Source of the DNA: SKVR01 sp046291875
GTDB lineage: Bacteria; Bacteroidota; Bacteroidia; Bacteroidales; UBA7960
NCBI GenBank assembly: GCA_046291875.1
Contig: JBKBSF010000010.1
Span: 68,134-132,133, forward strand
Reading direction: 5' to 3'
Length of the DNA: 64,000 nt
The position numbers were made by a program, and so were the translations under genes. Below the pieces are notes generated by a model. It saw only the letters and a program-made list of their open reading frames with translations, did no database searches and was not told the origin of the DNA. This document shows, piece by piece, positions 55,917-62,910 of the stretch (the stretch's first letter is position 1; every line of letters starts with the position of its first letter).

Positions 55917-57725
55917 ATGTCTCTTGCACGCAATCCCGAAAAACTCCAGCTGATACTCAGGTCTCTGCCCGAAAAGCCGGGGGTTTATCAGTTTTTTGAT
56001 GAGACAGAGAATATCATTTACATTGGCAAGGCCATCAGCCTGAAAAAGCGGGTGTCGTCCTACTTTAACCGCGATACTTCGCAAAGTGGGAAAGTGATGG
56101 TGATGGTAAAGCGCATCCACGAAATCCGCCACATCATTGTGGATACGGAGATTGATGCCCTGCTGCTGGAAAACAACCTCATCAAGAAGTACCAGCCCCG
56201 CTACAATGTGATGCTCAAGGACGACAAGACTTTTCCGTGGATTTGCATTAAAAACGAACCCTTCCCCCGCATCTTTCCCACCCGAAAAGTAATCAAAGAC
56301 GGGAGCCGCTACTTTGGGCCCTATGCCTCGGTGCGCATGATGAATACACTGCTGGAGCTTATCCGGCAACTCTTCCAGTACCGCACCTGCCGCCTGCAGC
56401 TTACCGATGCCAATATCAGGGCGGGCAAGTTCAAGGTGTGCCTCGAATACCACATCGGCAACTGCAAGGGGCCATGCGAAGGACATCAATCGGCCGAAGA
56501 TTATCAGCTTATCCTCGACCAGATTACTGAAATTCTGAAAGGGAACCTGGGCACCGTGATACAGCAGCTCAAGGGGCTGATGCAGCAGTATGCTGCAGGG
56601 TATGCCTTCGAAAAGGCGCAGCTGGTAAAGGAGAAGCTCGACCTGCTGGAGAAGTATCAGGCCCGCTCCATGGTGGTGAATGCCGTGGTAAACAATGTGG
56701 ATGTGTTCTCCATTGTATCGGACCCCGAGTTCGGGTATGTGAACTTTCTGAAGGTGGTAAACGGCGCCATTGTGCAATCGCACACCCTGGAGCTTAAAAA
56801 GCGACTGGATGAAAGCGACCCCGAGCTGCTGGAGATGGCCATCACCGAAATACGTCAGCGCTTCGAGAGCAATGCACGGGAGGTAATTGTGCCCTTCAAA
56901 CCTGAAATATGCCTGCCCGACCTGCAGTACACCATCCCCCAGAGGGGCGACAAAAAGAAGCTGCTGGAGCTGTCGGAACGCAATGCCAAATACTACCGCC
57001 TGGAGAAACTCAAGCAAAAGGAGCTTGTGGACCCCCGCCGCCACACCCTTCGCATTCTGGAGCAGATGCGCAAGGATTTGAACCTGCCCCAGCTGCCCGA
57101 GCACATCGAATGTTTCGACAACAGCAACACCCAGGGAAGCTACCCGGTGGCTGCCATGGTGGTGTTTCGCGATGCCCGGCCCAGCAAGAAAGATTACCGG
57201 CACTTCAACATCAAAACCGTGGAAGGCCCCGACGATTTTGCTTCCATGGAAGAGGTGGTGTACCGGCGCTACAAACGCCTGCTGGAAGAGGAGCAGCCCC
57301 TGCCACAACTGGTGGTGGTCGACGGGGGCAAAGGTCAGCTCAGCTCGGCCGTAACTGCCCTGGAGAAGCTTGGCCTGCGCGGCAAAATCCCCGTCATTGG
57401 CATCGCCAAACGTTTGGAGGAGATCTATTTTCCCGGAGATACCATCCCGGTGTATATCGACAAGAAGTCGGAAACCCTCAAAATAGTGCAGCACCTGCGC
57501 GACGAAGCCCACCGCTTTGGCATTACCCACCACCGGCAGCGTCGCCAGAAAGGGAGCCTGAAGTCGGAACTGGCCGACATTAAAGGCATAGGCGAGAAAA
57601 CCGTAACCCTGCTGCTACGCAAATTCAAATCGGTACAAGGGATAAAAAGTGCCACAGCCGAAGAGCTGACTGCCGAAGTGGGGGCCGCCCGTGCGAAGAT
57701 TATCAGGGCGTATTTTGGAGAGTGA
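55917..57725 (+). CDS. uvrC: Excinuclease ABC subunit C
   Basis: 602 residues, normal for UvrC. GIY-YIG nuclease domain at about 15-95 (KPGVYQFF, IIYIGKAISLKKRVSSYF), which makes the 3' cut; a Cys-containing region (CLEYHIGNCKGPC); a UVR domain near 205-240; an RNase H-like domain (IECFDNSNTQGSYPVAAMVVF, LVVVDGGKGQLSSA) for the 5' cut; and C-terminal helix-hairpin-helix motifs (LADIKGIGEKTVTLLL). Works with UvrA and UvrB in nucleotide excision repair. The gene is GC-richer than the 60-64 kb end. Confidence 0.97.
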   Translation: MSLARNPEKLQLILRSLPEKPGVYQFFDETENIIYIGKAISLKKRVSSYFNRDTSQSGKVMVMVKRIHEIRHIIVDTEIDALLLENNLIKKYQPRYNVMLKDDKTFPWICIKNEPFPRIFPTRKVIKDGSRYFGPYASVRMMNTLLELIRQLFQYRTCRLQLTDANIRAGKFKVCLEYHIGNCKGPCEGHQSAEDYQLILDQITEILKGNLGTVIQQLKGLMQQYAAGYAFEKAQLVKEKLDLLEKYQARSMVVNAVVNNVDVFSIVSDPEFGYVNFLKVVNGAIVQSHTLELKKRLDESDPELLEMAITEIRQRFESNAREVIVPFKPEICLPDLQYTIPQRGDKKKLLELSERNAKYYRLEKLKQKELVDPRRHTLRILEQMRKDLNLPQLPEHIECFDNSNTQGSYPVAAMVVFRDARPSKKDYRHFNIKTVEGPDDFASMEEVVYRRYKRLLEEEQPLPQLVVVDGGKGQLSSAVTALEKLGLRGKIPVIGIAKRLEEIYFPGDTIPVYIDKKSETLKIVQHLRDEAHRFGITHHRQRRQKGSLKSELADIKGIGEKTVTLLLRKFKSVQGIKSATAEELTAEVGAARAKIIRAYFGE

Positions 57726-57763
57726 AAAGGTATAGGGGTGGAAAGGTTTAGTCGTTCAAGAGT

Positions 57764-57803
57764 CCCCAAGCCCCAGTCCCCAGGTCCCAAATCCCCTTGT
57801 CCC
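57764..57803 (-). other. G-quadruplex-capable tract downstream of uvrC
   Basis: On the plus strand C4, C4, C4, C3, C4 and C3 runs separated by 3 to 4 bases; on the minus strand this gives six G-runs with short loops. It lies between the uvrC stop and the terminator shared with the M14 peptidase gene. Confidence 0.55.
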
Positions 57804-57808
57804 AATAA

Positions 57809-57848
57809 AAAACCAGCCATAGCCGTTTATGTGCGTATGACTGGTTTT
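57809..57848. terminator. Bidirectional terminator between uvrC and the M14 gene
   Basis: AAAACCAG (57809-57816) and CTGGTTTT (57841-57848) with three more pairs inside. A- and T-rich flanks allow use from both sides. Confidence 0.7.
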
Positions 57849-57867
57849 GTGTTTTTCAGCAGTGTCG

Positions 57868-60483
57868 CTAATCCATCAGCAGCGCATTGAACAGCAATTT
57901 GTAGCTTACAGCGGTGGAAGAACGGAACTGTGGATTGAATGAGGACAGGATGATTTGGCCGTTTCCCTTTTGCACCCATACCAGGGCCGGTTCGCGGCGC
58001 AGCAGCTCCTCCTTCTCGGCGTATCCGCTCATGAGGATGTTTTGGCTGGCAAAGGTGGCAATCACCCTGCGGTCCATATCGCCATGGGGGATGGAGGTGC
58101 GGAATACCGGTGTGCCACGGTGGAATACGCCAATCTGGGCGGGCATGCCCCAGGTAAGGGGGTGGTCGGTGCGCAGATTTACCCGCAGCAGCGAGCCGGG
58201 CACATACAGTCCGCGTGTTGCCAGCTCTTTGCCAATGTCGTTGACCGGCAATACAAACTCTTCGGTGTTCTCCTTTTCGCCAATGCTCAGGGTGCCCAGG
58301 AACAATGCGGTAGAAGGCCCCCACGCCATTACCCTGCCTCCATTGCTGATGTATTGCATCAGGCGGTCAAAGCCCTTTTTCTCCATCCCTTTGGTGTAGT
58401 CGGGCGGATAGTTGAGGGGTACAGGTCTTCCTTCGCGCTCAAATTTTCCATGCATATACACCGATTTATCGCGGTCGGTGAAGATCAGTATGTCGAACTG
58501 CCGCTGCAGGTTGAGGGTTTGCAGTTCGTGGGGCCGCACCACGGTATAGGGGATATGGTACTGGTCGAAGATAAAGCGTGTCCATCCGCCATCCATATCA
58601 TGTATCCAGGTTTCCACCAGGGCAATGCGGGGCATGCGCAGGGGATACACCTCTGCCTGCGGTTTTTCTGTGCTGAAGGCCGGGCTGATGCTTAGGATCT
58701 GGTTCAATGGCCCGAAGTTACGACCCACGGGAATGATGAAGGTGCCGGCCGGATAGTCCATGCCCTGATGGCGGAAAGCTTCTCTGCTTCGCTCTACCCT
58801 TATGCCCAGCTCCAGGGCTTTGAAGGCCGCTTTAAAGCTTTCATTGGCAGCAGCGGTGAAGATGGCCCAGCCACTGTGGGGGGGGTCCTCGCTGCGCAAG
58901 GTGAAGAAGGGCAGGGTTACGGGTTGATACTTCTGCTCCAGCCCTGCTATGGCAGTGGTGATTTCCACCGCTTCCACGCCGCGGTGCAGGGGCAGCGACC
59001 AGGAGGTGATGTCATAGGGGCGGATGAGCTCACCGCCGGGGGTGTAGTGGCGCGCCGGGAAGGTCTGTTTCTCCATAATCTCCTTGATGAAGGCCCGGTA
59101 AGGTTGTGCCAGGGGCACCACCAAGTCGCCCGCTTTGAAATTGCGGTGGTTCCATACTATATCTTCGGTGAGCTGGTAGGTCTTTATTCCATGCAGGTGC
59201 AGCAGGTTCACCATGGCCACCATTTCGCTGGCATCGTGCTGCTGCAGGGGCATGATATAGTAGAAAGGAGCTTCCTGCTGTCCGCGACGTATCTCGCGGC
59301 GGGTGAGATCGTTGCGAAACTGCAGTATCTCTGCCCTGTGCAGTGCCGAGGTATGCAGATAGGAGAAGGTGTTTTCCATTTCATAGCGCACAATGTCCGA
59401 CAGGCGCCACCAGCCCCCCTCCCAGGGTTTGGGCAGGTTGATGGAGATGGCATATTCGCCCAGCCCCTTTCCGATGGTTCGCAGCTCGTTGGGCTCCACA
59501 TAGATGGGAGTGGCCAGATGTACGCTGGCAGCTTCCGACAGCATGCCAATCACCCCTTTCCAGATGGAGGTTGTGGTGGCGCCGGGCCAGTAGTCGTCGA
59601 AGAGGTAGTTGACCGATACGCTGGCCAGGCCGGCATCGGTCATTTCGGTAAGGGTGCGCGAGCCGTACACCCGCATCCAGTTCCAGATGCCCGCATCCAC
59701 ATTCTCGGCAATGGGGTCGTGGGGCGGAGAGATGTAAAAGCGTGGACCATAGGAACCCATCTGATGCCGTTCCACCATGGCCTGCGGAAACCAGCGGGTA
59801 GAGTAAGTTTCGGCCACCGCACGGTTCTCGCTCATGGTAAGGGTTATGAAGTCGCGGTTGATGTTATGTCCTACGTATTTGTGGTAAACGCCTGGCATAT
59901 TGCTGGTTTCCAGGGGAGTGCCCTTGTACTTGTTGTAGTGCTCCACAATCATGTTCATGCCGTCGGGATTGTGGGGCAGAAACATGGCAACGGTGTTCTG
60001 CAGGATGGTTTCTCTGCGCGGGTCGCTGCCGGTAAGCAGTTCCCAGGCAATGAGCGGCAGGGCCTGTACCGGGCCCACCTCATTGGCATGCATGCTCAGG
60101 GTAGAGAGGAAGAACACGCGGCCTTCACGGATAAGCTCTTCGCGTGAAGTGCCCTCGGGAATTTCATCCAGGGCCAGCATCTGGTTGATTTCCCGCAGAC
60201 GTTCCAGTCGGGCAATGTTTTCGGCAGAGGAGATGAAAATGTTATACATGGGCCTGCCCAGCTCGGAAGTGCCGCAGGGTTCGATATGCACCATGGGCGA
60301 AGCATCGGCCAGCTTTTGCATATACTGCATCATACTTTCGTAGGTAAACATCATGCGGTCGTCGCCCGGGGTAAAGCCAAAATGCTCGCGGGGCGAGGGC
60401 AGCTGGGCGTTTGTGCTGCTAAGATTTAATAGTATGGCGGCAAGGAAAGTCAACCACCGTAAGGGGAGTATGTGTTTGTACAT
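57868..60483 (-). CDS. M14-family zinc metallopeptidase, exported
   Basis: 871 residues from the ATG at 60483, which begins a signal peptide (LTFLAAILLNLSSTNAQ); 53 codons upstream are open but not typical. The carboxypeptidase-A-type domain lies in the first half. Zinc ligands are His in LSTLSMHANEVGP with Glu two residues on, and the second His in the VERHQMGSYGP region. PHNPDGMN and HNINRDF are also typical. The second half (about 430-871) has a class I glutamine-amidotransferase-like or beta region of unclear role. It probably removes amino acids or acts on muropeptides or peptides in the periplasm. Convergent with uvrC. Confidence 0.85.
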   Translation of the reverse strand: MYKHILPLRWLTFLAAILLNLSSTNAQLPSPREHFGFTPGDDRMMFTYESMMQYMQKLADASPMVHIEPCGTSELGRPMYNIFISSAENIARLERLREINQMLALDEIPEGTSREELIREGRVFFLSTLSMHANEVGPVQALPLIAWELLTGSDPRRETILQNTVAMFLPHNPDGMNMIVEHYNKYKGTPLETSNMPGVYHKYVGHNINRDFITLTMSENRAVAETYSTRWFPQAMVERHQMGSYGPRFYISPPHDPIAENVDAGIWNWMRVYGSRTLTEMTDAGLASVSVNYLFDDYWPGATTTSIWKGVIGMLSEAASVHLATPIYVEPNELRTIGKGLGEYAISINLPKPWEGGWWRLSDIVRYEMENTFSYLHTSALHRAEILQFRNDLTRREIRRGQQEAPFYYIMPLQQHDASEMVAMVNLLHLHGIKTYQLTEDIVWNHRNFKAGDLVVPLAQPYRAFIKEIMEKQTFPARHYTPGGELIRPYDITSWSLPLHRGVEAVEITTAIAGLEQKYQPVTLPFFTLRSEDPPHSGWAIFTAAANESFKAAFKALELGIRVERSREAFRHQGMDYPAGTFIIPVGRNFGPLNQILSISPAFSTEKPQAEVYPLRMPRIALVETWIHDMDGGWTRFIFDQYHIPYTVVRPHELQTLNLQRQFDILIFTDRDKSVYMHGKFEREGRPVPLNYPPDYTKGMEKKGFDRLMQYISNGGRVMAWGPSTALFLGTLSIGEKENTEEFVLPVNDIGKELATRGLYVPGSLLRVNLRTDHPLTWGMPAQIGVFHRGTPVFRTSIPHGDMDRRVIATFASQNILMSGYAEKEELLRREPALVWVQKGNGQIILSSFNPQFRSSTAVSYKLLFNALLMD

Positions 60484-60673
60484 AAGATGTTGGTTTGGTG
60501 AATGCGCTAAAAGTACACTTTTTTTGTGAATGTATGGCGTTGTGGTTGTTATGCCGGGCACCAGGCCTGAGAGGGGCAGCACTGAGTTTGCGGTATGACG
60601 GAAAAGATGTTTGAGGAATCCTTTTCGGTGGGGATTAGCCAAAGGGGATCGGGTAAATAATTTTCAAAATAAA

Positions 60674-60704
60674 TTTGTCAGTAAAGATGAAATAGCTATT
60701 TTTG
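60674..60704 (+). promoter_or_regulatory. Promoter of tRNA-Ser and tRNA-Pro
   Basis: TTTG (60674-60677), 19-nt spacer, TATTTTTG (60697-60704): both boxes match the Bacteroidota consensus. Transcription should start about 55 bases before tRNA-Ser. Confidence 0.8.
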
Positions 60705-60765
60705 CACACTCAAAAATCAACAGCCGGGCAAAGAGTTCTTTGGAATTTTTTCGGTTGAAAAAAAT

Positions 60766-60852
60766 GGAGAGGTGGGTGAGTGGCTGAAACCACCAGTTTG
60801 CTAAACTGACGTAGGGGTAACCCTACCGGGGGTTCGAATCCCCCTCTCTCCG
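60766..60852 (+). tRNA. tRNA-Ser (anticodon GCT)
   Basis: 87 nt type II tRNA. Acceptor GGAGAGG pairs with TCTCTCC (last pair G-U); anticodon loop TTGCTAA with GCT, reading AGC/AGT; long variable arm GTAGGG-GTAA-CCCTAC; T-arm GGGGGTTCGAATCCCCC. CCA is not encoded. Confidence 0.96.
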
Positions 60853-60858
60853 CACTTT

Positions 60859-60932
60859 CGGGGTGTAGCGTAGCCCGGTATCGCGCCTGCTTTGGGAGCA
60901 GGAGGTCGTAGGTTCGAATCCTGCCACCCCGA
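60859..60932 (+). tRNA. tRNA-Pro (anticodon TGG)
   Basis: 74 nt. Acceptor CGGGGTG pairs perfectly with CACCCCG; anticodon stem CCTGC/GCAGG around TTTGGGA, anticodon TGG reading CCA; T-arm GTAGGTTCGAATCCTGC. CCA is not encoded. It lies 6 bases after tRNA-Ser, so both are probably made from one transcript. Its 3' end is repeated downstream. Confidence 0.96.
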
Positions 60933-60942
60933 CATTATAAAG

Positions 60943-60982
60943 AAAGAGTTGTAAGCACACACGTTTACAACTCTTTTTTTTT
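60943..60982 (+). terminator. Terminator of the tRNA-Ser/tRNA-Pro transcript (copy 1)
   Basis: AAAGAGTTGTAA (60943-60954) and TTACAACTCTTT (60965-60976), a perfect 12-bp stem followed by T residues. A second copy lies at 61084-61122. Confidence 0.93.
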
Positions 60983-60996
60983 GTACTCTATCGAAA

Positions 60997-61062
60997 GGTT
61001 ATTCGTAGGTTCGACCCGAGGAACGCAGTGACGAGCTCATGAGAGCTTTGCTCGAATAATCC
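60997..61062. repeat. Palindromic insert in tRNA-Pro T-loop copy (1)
   Basis: Outer arms GGTTATTCG and CGAATAATCC. Inside lies GAGGAACGCAGTGACGAG and an inner hairpin GAGC-TTT-GCTC (61043-61053). Confidence 0.7.
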
Positions 61063-61083
61063 TGCCACCCCGACATTATAAAG

Positions 61084-61122
61084 AAAGAGTTGTAAGCACA
61101 CACGTTTACAACTCTTTTTTTT
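61084..61122 (+). terminator. Duplicate of the tRNA terminator (copy 2)
   Basis: Same 12-bp stem as copy 1 (arms 61084-61095 and 61106-61117), then T residues. Confidence 0.85.
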
Positions 61123-61136
61123 GTACTCTATCGAAA

Positions 61137-61203
61137 GGTTATTCGTAGGTTCGAACCGAGGAACGCAGTGACGAGCTCATGAGGCCCTTAGGCCGAATAA
61201 TCC
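61137..61203. repeat. Palindromic insert in tRNA-Pro T-loop copy (2)
   Basis: Same outer arms as copy 1, but the inner hairpin is GGCC-CTTA-GGCC (61183-61194): two base pairs differ from copy 1 with pairing kept. Confidence 0.7.
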
Positions 61204-61267
61204 TGCCACCCTGTAAGCTTTCCCTTTTTTAGTACACCATAAAAGTTAGTTTTTTCTGTTCGTGCCT

Positions 61268-61430
61268 GGTATAGCCATCTGGTTATTCATAACGAGACGG
61301 ATTTATTCCGCTACGCTCCATGAGGGCGTTGCGGGCTTGTGCACTATCCAACAAGCCGAAGCCCACGCAGAGCAGAGACCGCCAAACTACCAAGCCCCGT
61401 CTCGTCATTTCTGATGAGATTGGCTATACC
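61268..61430. repeat. 163-bp imperfect palindrome downstream of higA
   Basis: Left arm 61268-61300 (GGTATAGCCA ... ACGAGACGG) and right arm 61397-61430 (CCGTCTCGT ... TGGCTATACC) are complementary over about 24 of 33 positions, with more short inverted repeats in the centre (GGCTTGT with ACAAGCC). It lies 3' of the toxin-antitoxin genes. It could be a MITE- or REP-like element or a recombination site; no flanking direct repeat was recognised. Confidence 0.65.
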
Positions 61431-61450
61431 ATGTTATGCTTTTGTGCCTT

Positions 61451-61732
61451 TTATCTGATCGTCAGTTGTATTGTCAAGTCCAAAGCATTCGCCACTAACA
61501 ATAGGTTAGATATTCTCACGTCTTCGCCATTTTCAATCCGTGAAATATATGGCCTTTTTTTTCCAACTGCTTCTGCGAGTTTTTCTTGGCTCATGTTAAG
61601 TTCTTTTCTTCGATTTCTGATTATTTCACCGAAATAGTAAGAATAAGCATTGTCACGAAATTTGTCTCGACTTTCAGACCCTTTTTTCCCGTATCGCTCG
61701 TCTAATAAGTCTTTTGCTTTATATGTTTTCAT
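61451..61732 (-). CDS. higA: HigA-type antitoxin, XRE-family regulator
   Basis: 93 residues. A clear XRE helix-turn-helix (about 37-90): EIIRNRRKELNMSQEKLAEAV, GKKRPYISRIENGEDVRIS. It overlaps the toxin stop by 4 bases (ATGA). In HigBA systems the toxin gene comes first and the antitoxin represses the operon by binding a palindrome, which is present upstream at 62082-62099. HTH and gene order support the assignment; HigBA against other RelE/XRE pairs is family inference. Confidence 0.85.
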   Translation of the reverse strand: MKTYKAKDLLDERYGKKGSESRDKFRDNAYSYYFGEIIRNRRKELNMSQEKLAEAVGKKRPYISRIENGEDVRISNLLLVANALDLTIQLTIR

Positions 61733-62073
61733 AATTCTTTGTTTTTTAGATACTCTTCCAGAATTCTCTCCGCTTCTTTTATGCCTTTCAGATAATCCTT
61801 GTTCGTTTTTTTAATAAATCCATTCAAGCAAACAGCTTTAGTGCATTCCGAAAAGTTTAAATGGTCGATTGCAAAAATTAAAACCCGATATTCATTTCCT
61901 GCTTTTATCCGTAGTTCATAAAGTTTCGAGTTCTGTAATTTTTTCACAAAATTCGAATGAACGACTTTAAATTCTTCCATAATCAATACAAGTTGAAAGA
62001 ATTAATCTGAAACCCTTTTCCCTTGCTTGTCTATGAAGTCCAAACAGTATTCTGTAATATCAACTTCTCTCAT
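61729..62073 (-). pseudogene. higB: HigB/RelE-type toxin gene with an in-frame stop at codon 24
   Basis: An ATG at 62073 opens MREVDITEYCLDFIDKQGKR, then VSD, followed by TAA (62004-62002) and, in the same frame, FFQLVLIMEEFKVVHSNFV and onward to 61729. Ignoring the stop gives 114 residues, the normal toxin length, with the toxin-like ELRIKAGNEYRVLIFAID and a C-terminal GFIKKTN helix. One base change (AAA to TAA) would explain it. The downstream ATG at 61980 would make an 83-residue protein without its first strand and helix, probably inactive. A sequencing error cannot be excluded. Confidence 0.8.
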
Positions 62074-62077
62074 TTTG

Positions 62078-62108
62078 CAAATGTAACGAATTCGTTACAA
62101 GCATGCAA
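62078..62108 (-). promoter_or_regulatory. Promoter of the higBA locus
   Basis: Minus strand: TTG (62108-62106), 20-nt spacer, TACATTTG (62085-62078). The predicted start of transcription falls at or within a few bases of the higB ATG at 62073, so the transcript would be nearly leaderless. Confidence 0.65.
62082..62099. promoter_or_regulatory. Palindromic operator overlapping the higBA -7 box
   Basis: TGTAACGAATTCGTTACA is a perfect 18-bp palindrome in the spacer of the higBA promoter and reaches into the -7 element. Position and symmetry fit autorepression by the XRE antitoxin dimer. Confidence 0.7.
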
Positions 62109-62109
62109 T

Positions 62110-62665
62110 ATTCTTCTTTTATTTTTCTGGTAGAGGCGGTTTTTGGCATGAAGCCCAACGTCAGTTCGTCTCATAACCCCGCCGGGGTCATCAAACTATT
62201 TCCTAATATAAACGTATTGGCCGAATGTTTTATGTTTTTCATGTGAATACCCGCGGTGCGTGGCAGGGAGAATACCGTAAACCTATAATGATATATGATT
62301 TACAGCCTTTTATGTGTTTGGGTAGAAAATGAGTAGCAAAACGGTTAGAAAATACACCAATAACCCCTAAATAAATACAACAGCCGGAAACCATTTGCAT
62401 GTTTACCGGCTGAGGTGCGTCTGGGCTCGCAAGCCCTAACTGAGAATACAAATATAACAGTTTTTAATCAAACAGCTTTGCAATAAAAAAAACCACTGGA
62501 ACCGGTCTGCAATCCAGATACACCCCGGAACCCCTCCCGTAGCCGGTGAAGCTCTTAACCCCTGCCTTTGACAATCTGGAACCGGTGGCCACCGGAACCG
62601 GTCTGCAATTCGGAAACACCCCAGAAACAGCAAATATCCAAAATCTATTTTAAAGGATGTATTGC
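62110..62665. other. Non-coding, palindrome-rich stretch
   Basis: About 550 bases with no convincing gene; small open frames here have no homology I recognise. Visible structure: CCCCGCCGGGG near 62176, a hairpin with arms CAGCCGG and CCGGCTG (about 62381-62413), GGGCT-CGCA-AGCCC (about 62424-62437) and the GGAACCGGT repeats described separately. Confidence 0.5.
62498..62609. repeat. GGAACCGGT repeats with 14-bp palindrome
   Basis: GGAACCGGTCTGCAAT occurs at 62498-62513 and 62594-62609; a third GGAACCGGT is at 62578-62586. CCGGTGGCCACCGG at 62582-62595 is a perfect palindrome joining two of them. Confidence 0.6.
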
Positions 62666-62667
62666 AA

Positions 62668-62696
62668 TTGTGTTTGATTAAAAATTGTTACATTTG
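62668..62696 (+). promoter_or_regulatory. Candidate promoter upstream of the 62911 gene
   Basis: TTG (62668-62670), 18-nt spacer, TACATTTG (62689-62696). It lies over 200 bases before the ORF and could instead drive a short RNA containing the hairpin at 62736-62763. Confidence 0.45.
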
Positions 62697-62735
62697 TAAA
62701 TCAATCTGTCGGGACTGCGGTCCGGACAACACGGT

Positions 62736-62763
62736 GGGGGTTTGTTTTTAGGAACAAACCCCC
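62736..62763 (+). other. Strong hairpin in the leader region
   Basis: GGGGGTTTGTT (62736-62746) pairs perfectly with AACAAACCCCC (62753-62763) around TTTAGG. No T-run follows, so it is not a standard terminator. Confidence 0.6.
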
Positions 62764-62872
62764 AACCTTATTCCAGACACCCCGGATCCTTTGCCTTGGT
62801 GATCTCTCCCCAGGTGATCCCTTGCCCTTTTACTTTTTGAAAACTCAAAACAATACGTCTAGATTATAAAGT

Positions 62873-62880
62873 TAATTTTG
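62873..62880 (+). promoter_or_regulatory. Candidate -7 element for the 62911 gene
   Basis: TAATTTTG matches TAnnTTTG and would give a leader of about 24 nt. No -33 box is seen. Confidence 0.4.
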
Positions 62881-62910
62881 GCAGTAAAGCAACTTTAAAT
62901 AAAGAAAAAC

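Larger units (their letters stand above)
60918..61211 (+). repeat. Tandem 141-bp repeat built from tRNA-Pro 3' end, terminator and a palindrome
   Basis: Units 60918-61058 and 61059-61199, with a 12-base third start at 61200-61211. Each unit begins with ATCCTGCCACCCCGA (tRNA-Pro T-arm to 3' end), then the 12-bp-stem terminator, a TACTCTATCGAAAGGTTAT spacer, TCGTAGGTTCGA (the other half of the tRNA-Pro T-arm) and a palindromic insert placed exactly inside the T-loop, between GGTTCGA and ATCC. In the first unit the true tRNA-Pro is uninterrupted. Confidence 0.85.

Noticed and set aside
55878..57533. Long minus-strand open frame (551 codons) over uvrC
   Set aside because: Antisense shadow of uvrC; the plus-strand product has all UvrC domains, while the minus translation has no recognisable domain.
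58768..60147. 459-codon plus-strand open frame over the M14 peptidase gene
   Set aside because: Shadow of a well-supported M14 gene in GC-rich sequence; no signal peptide or known motif in the plus frame.
61268..61430. Assignment of the 163-bp palindrome as a true integron attC site
   Set aside because: The RYYYAAC/GTTRRRY core pair was not found at its ends and no integron integrase is in the window; kept only as an unclassified palindrome.
62239..62451. Small minus-strand open frames in the 62.2-62.6 kb region
   Set aside because: They run through palindromes and repeats, have no A-rich start context and give unfamiliar proteins; I treat the region as non-coding.
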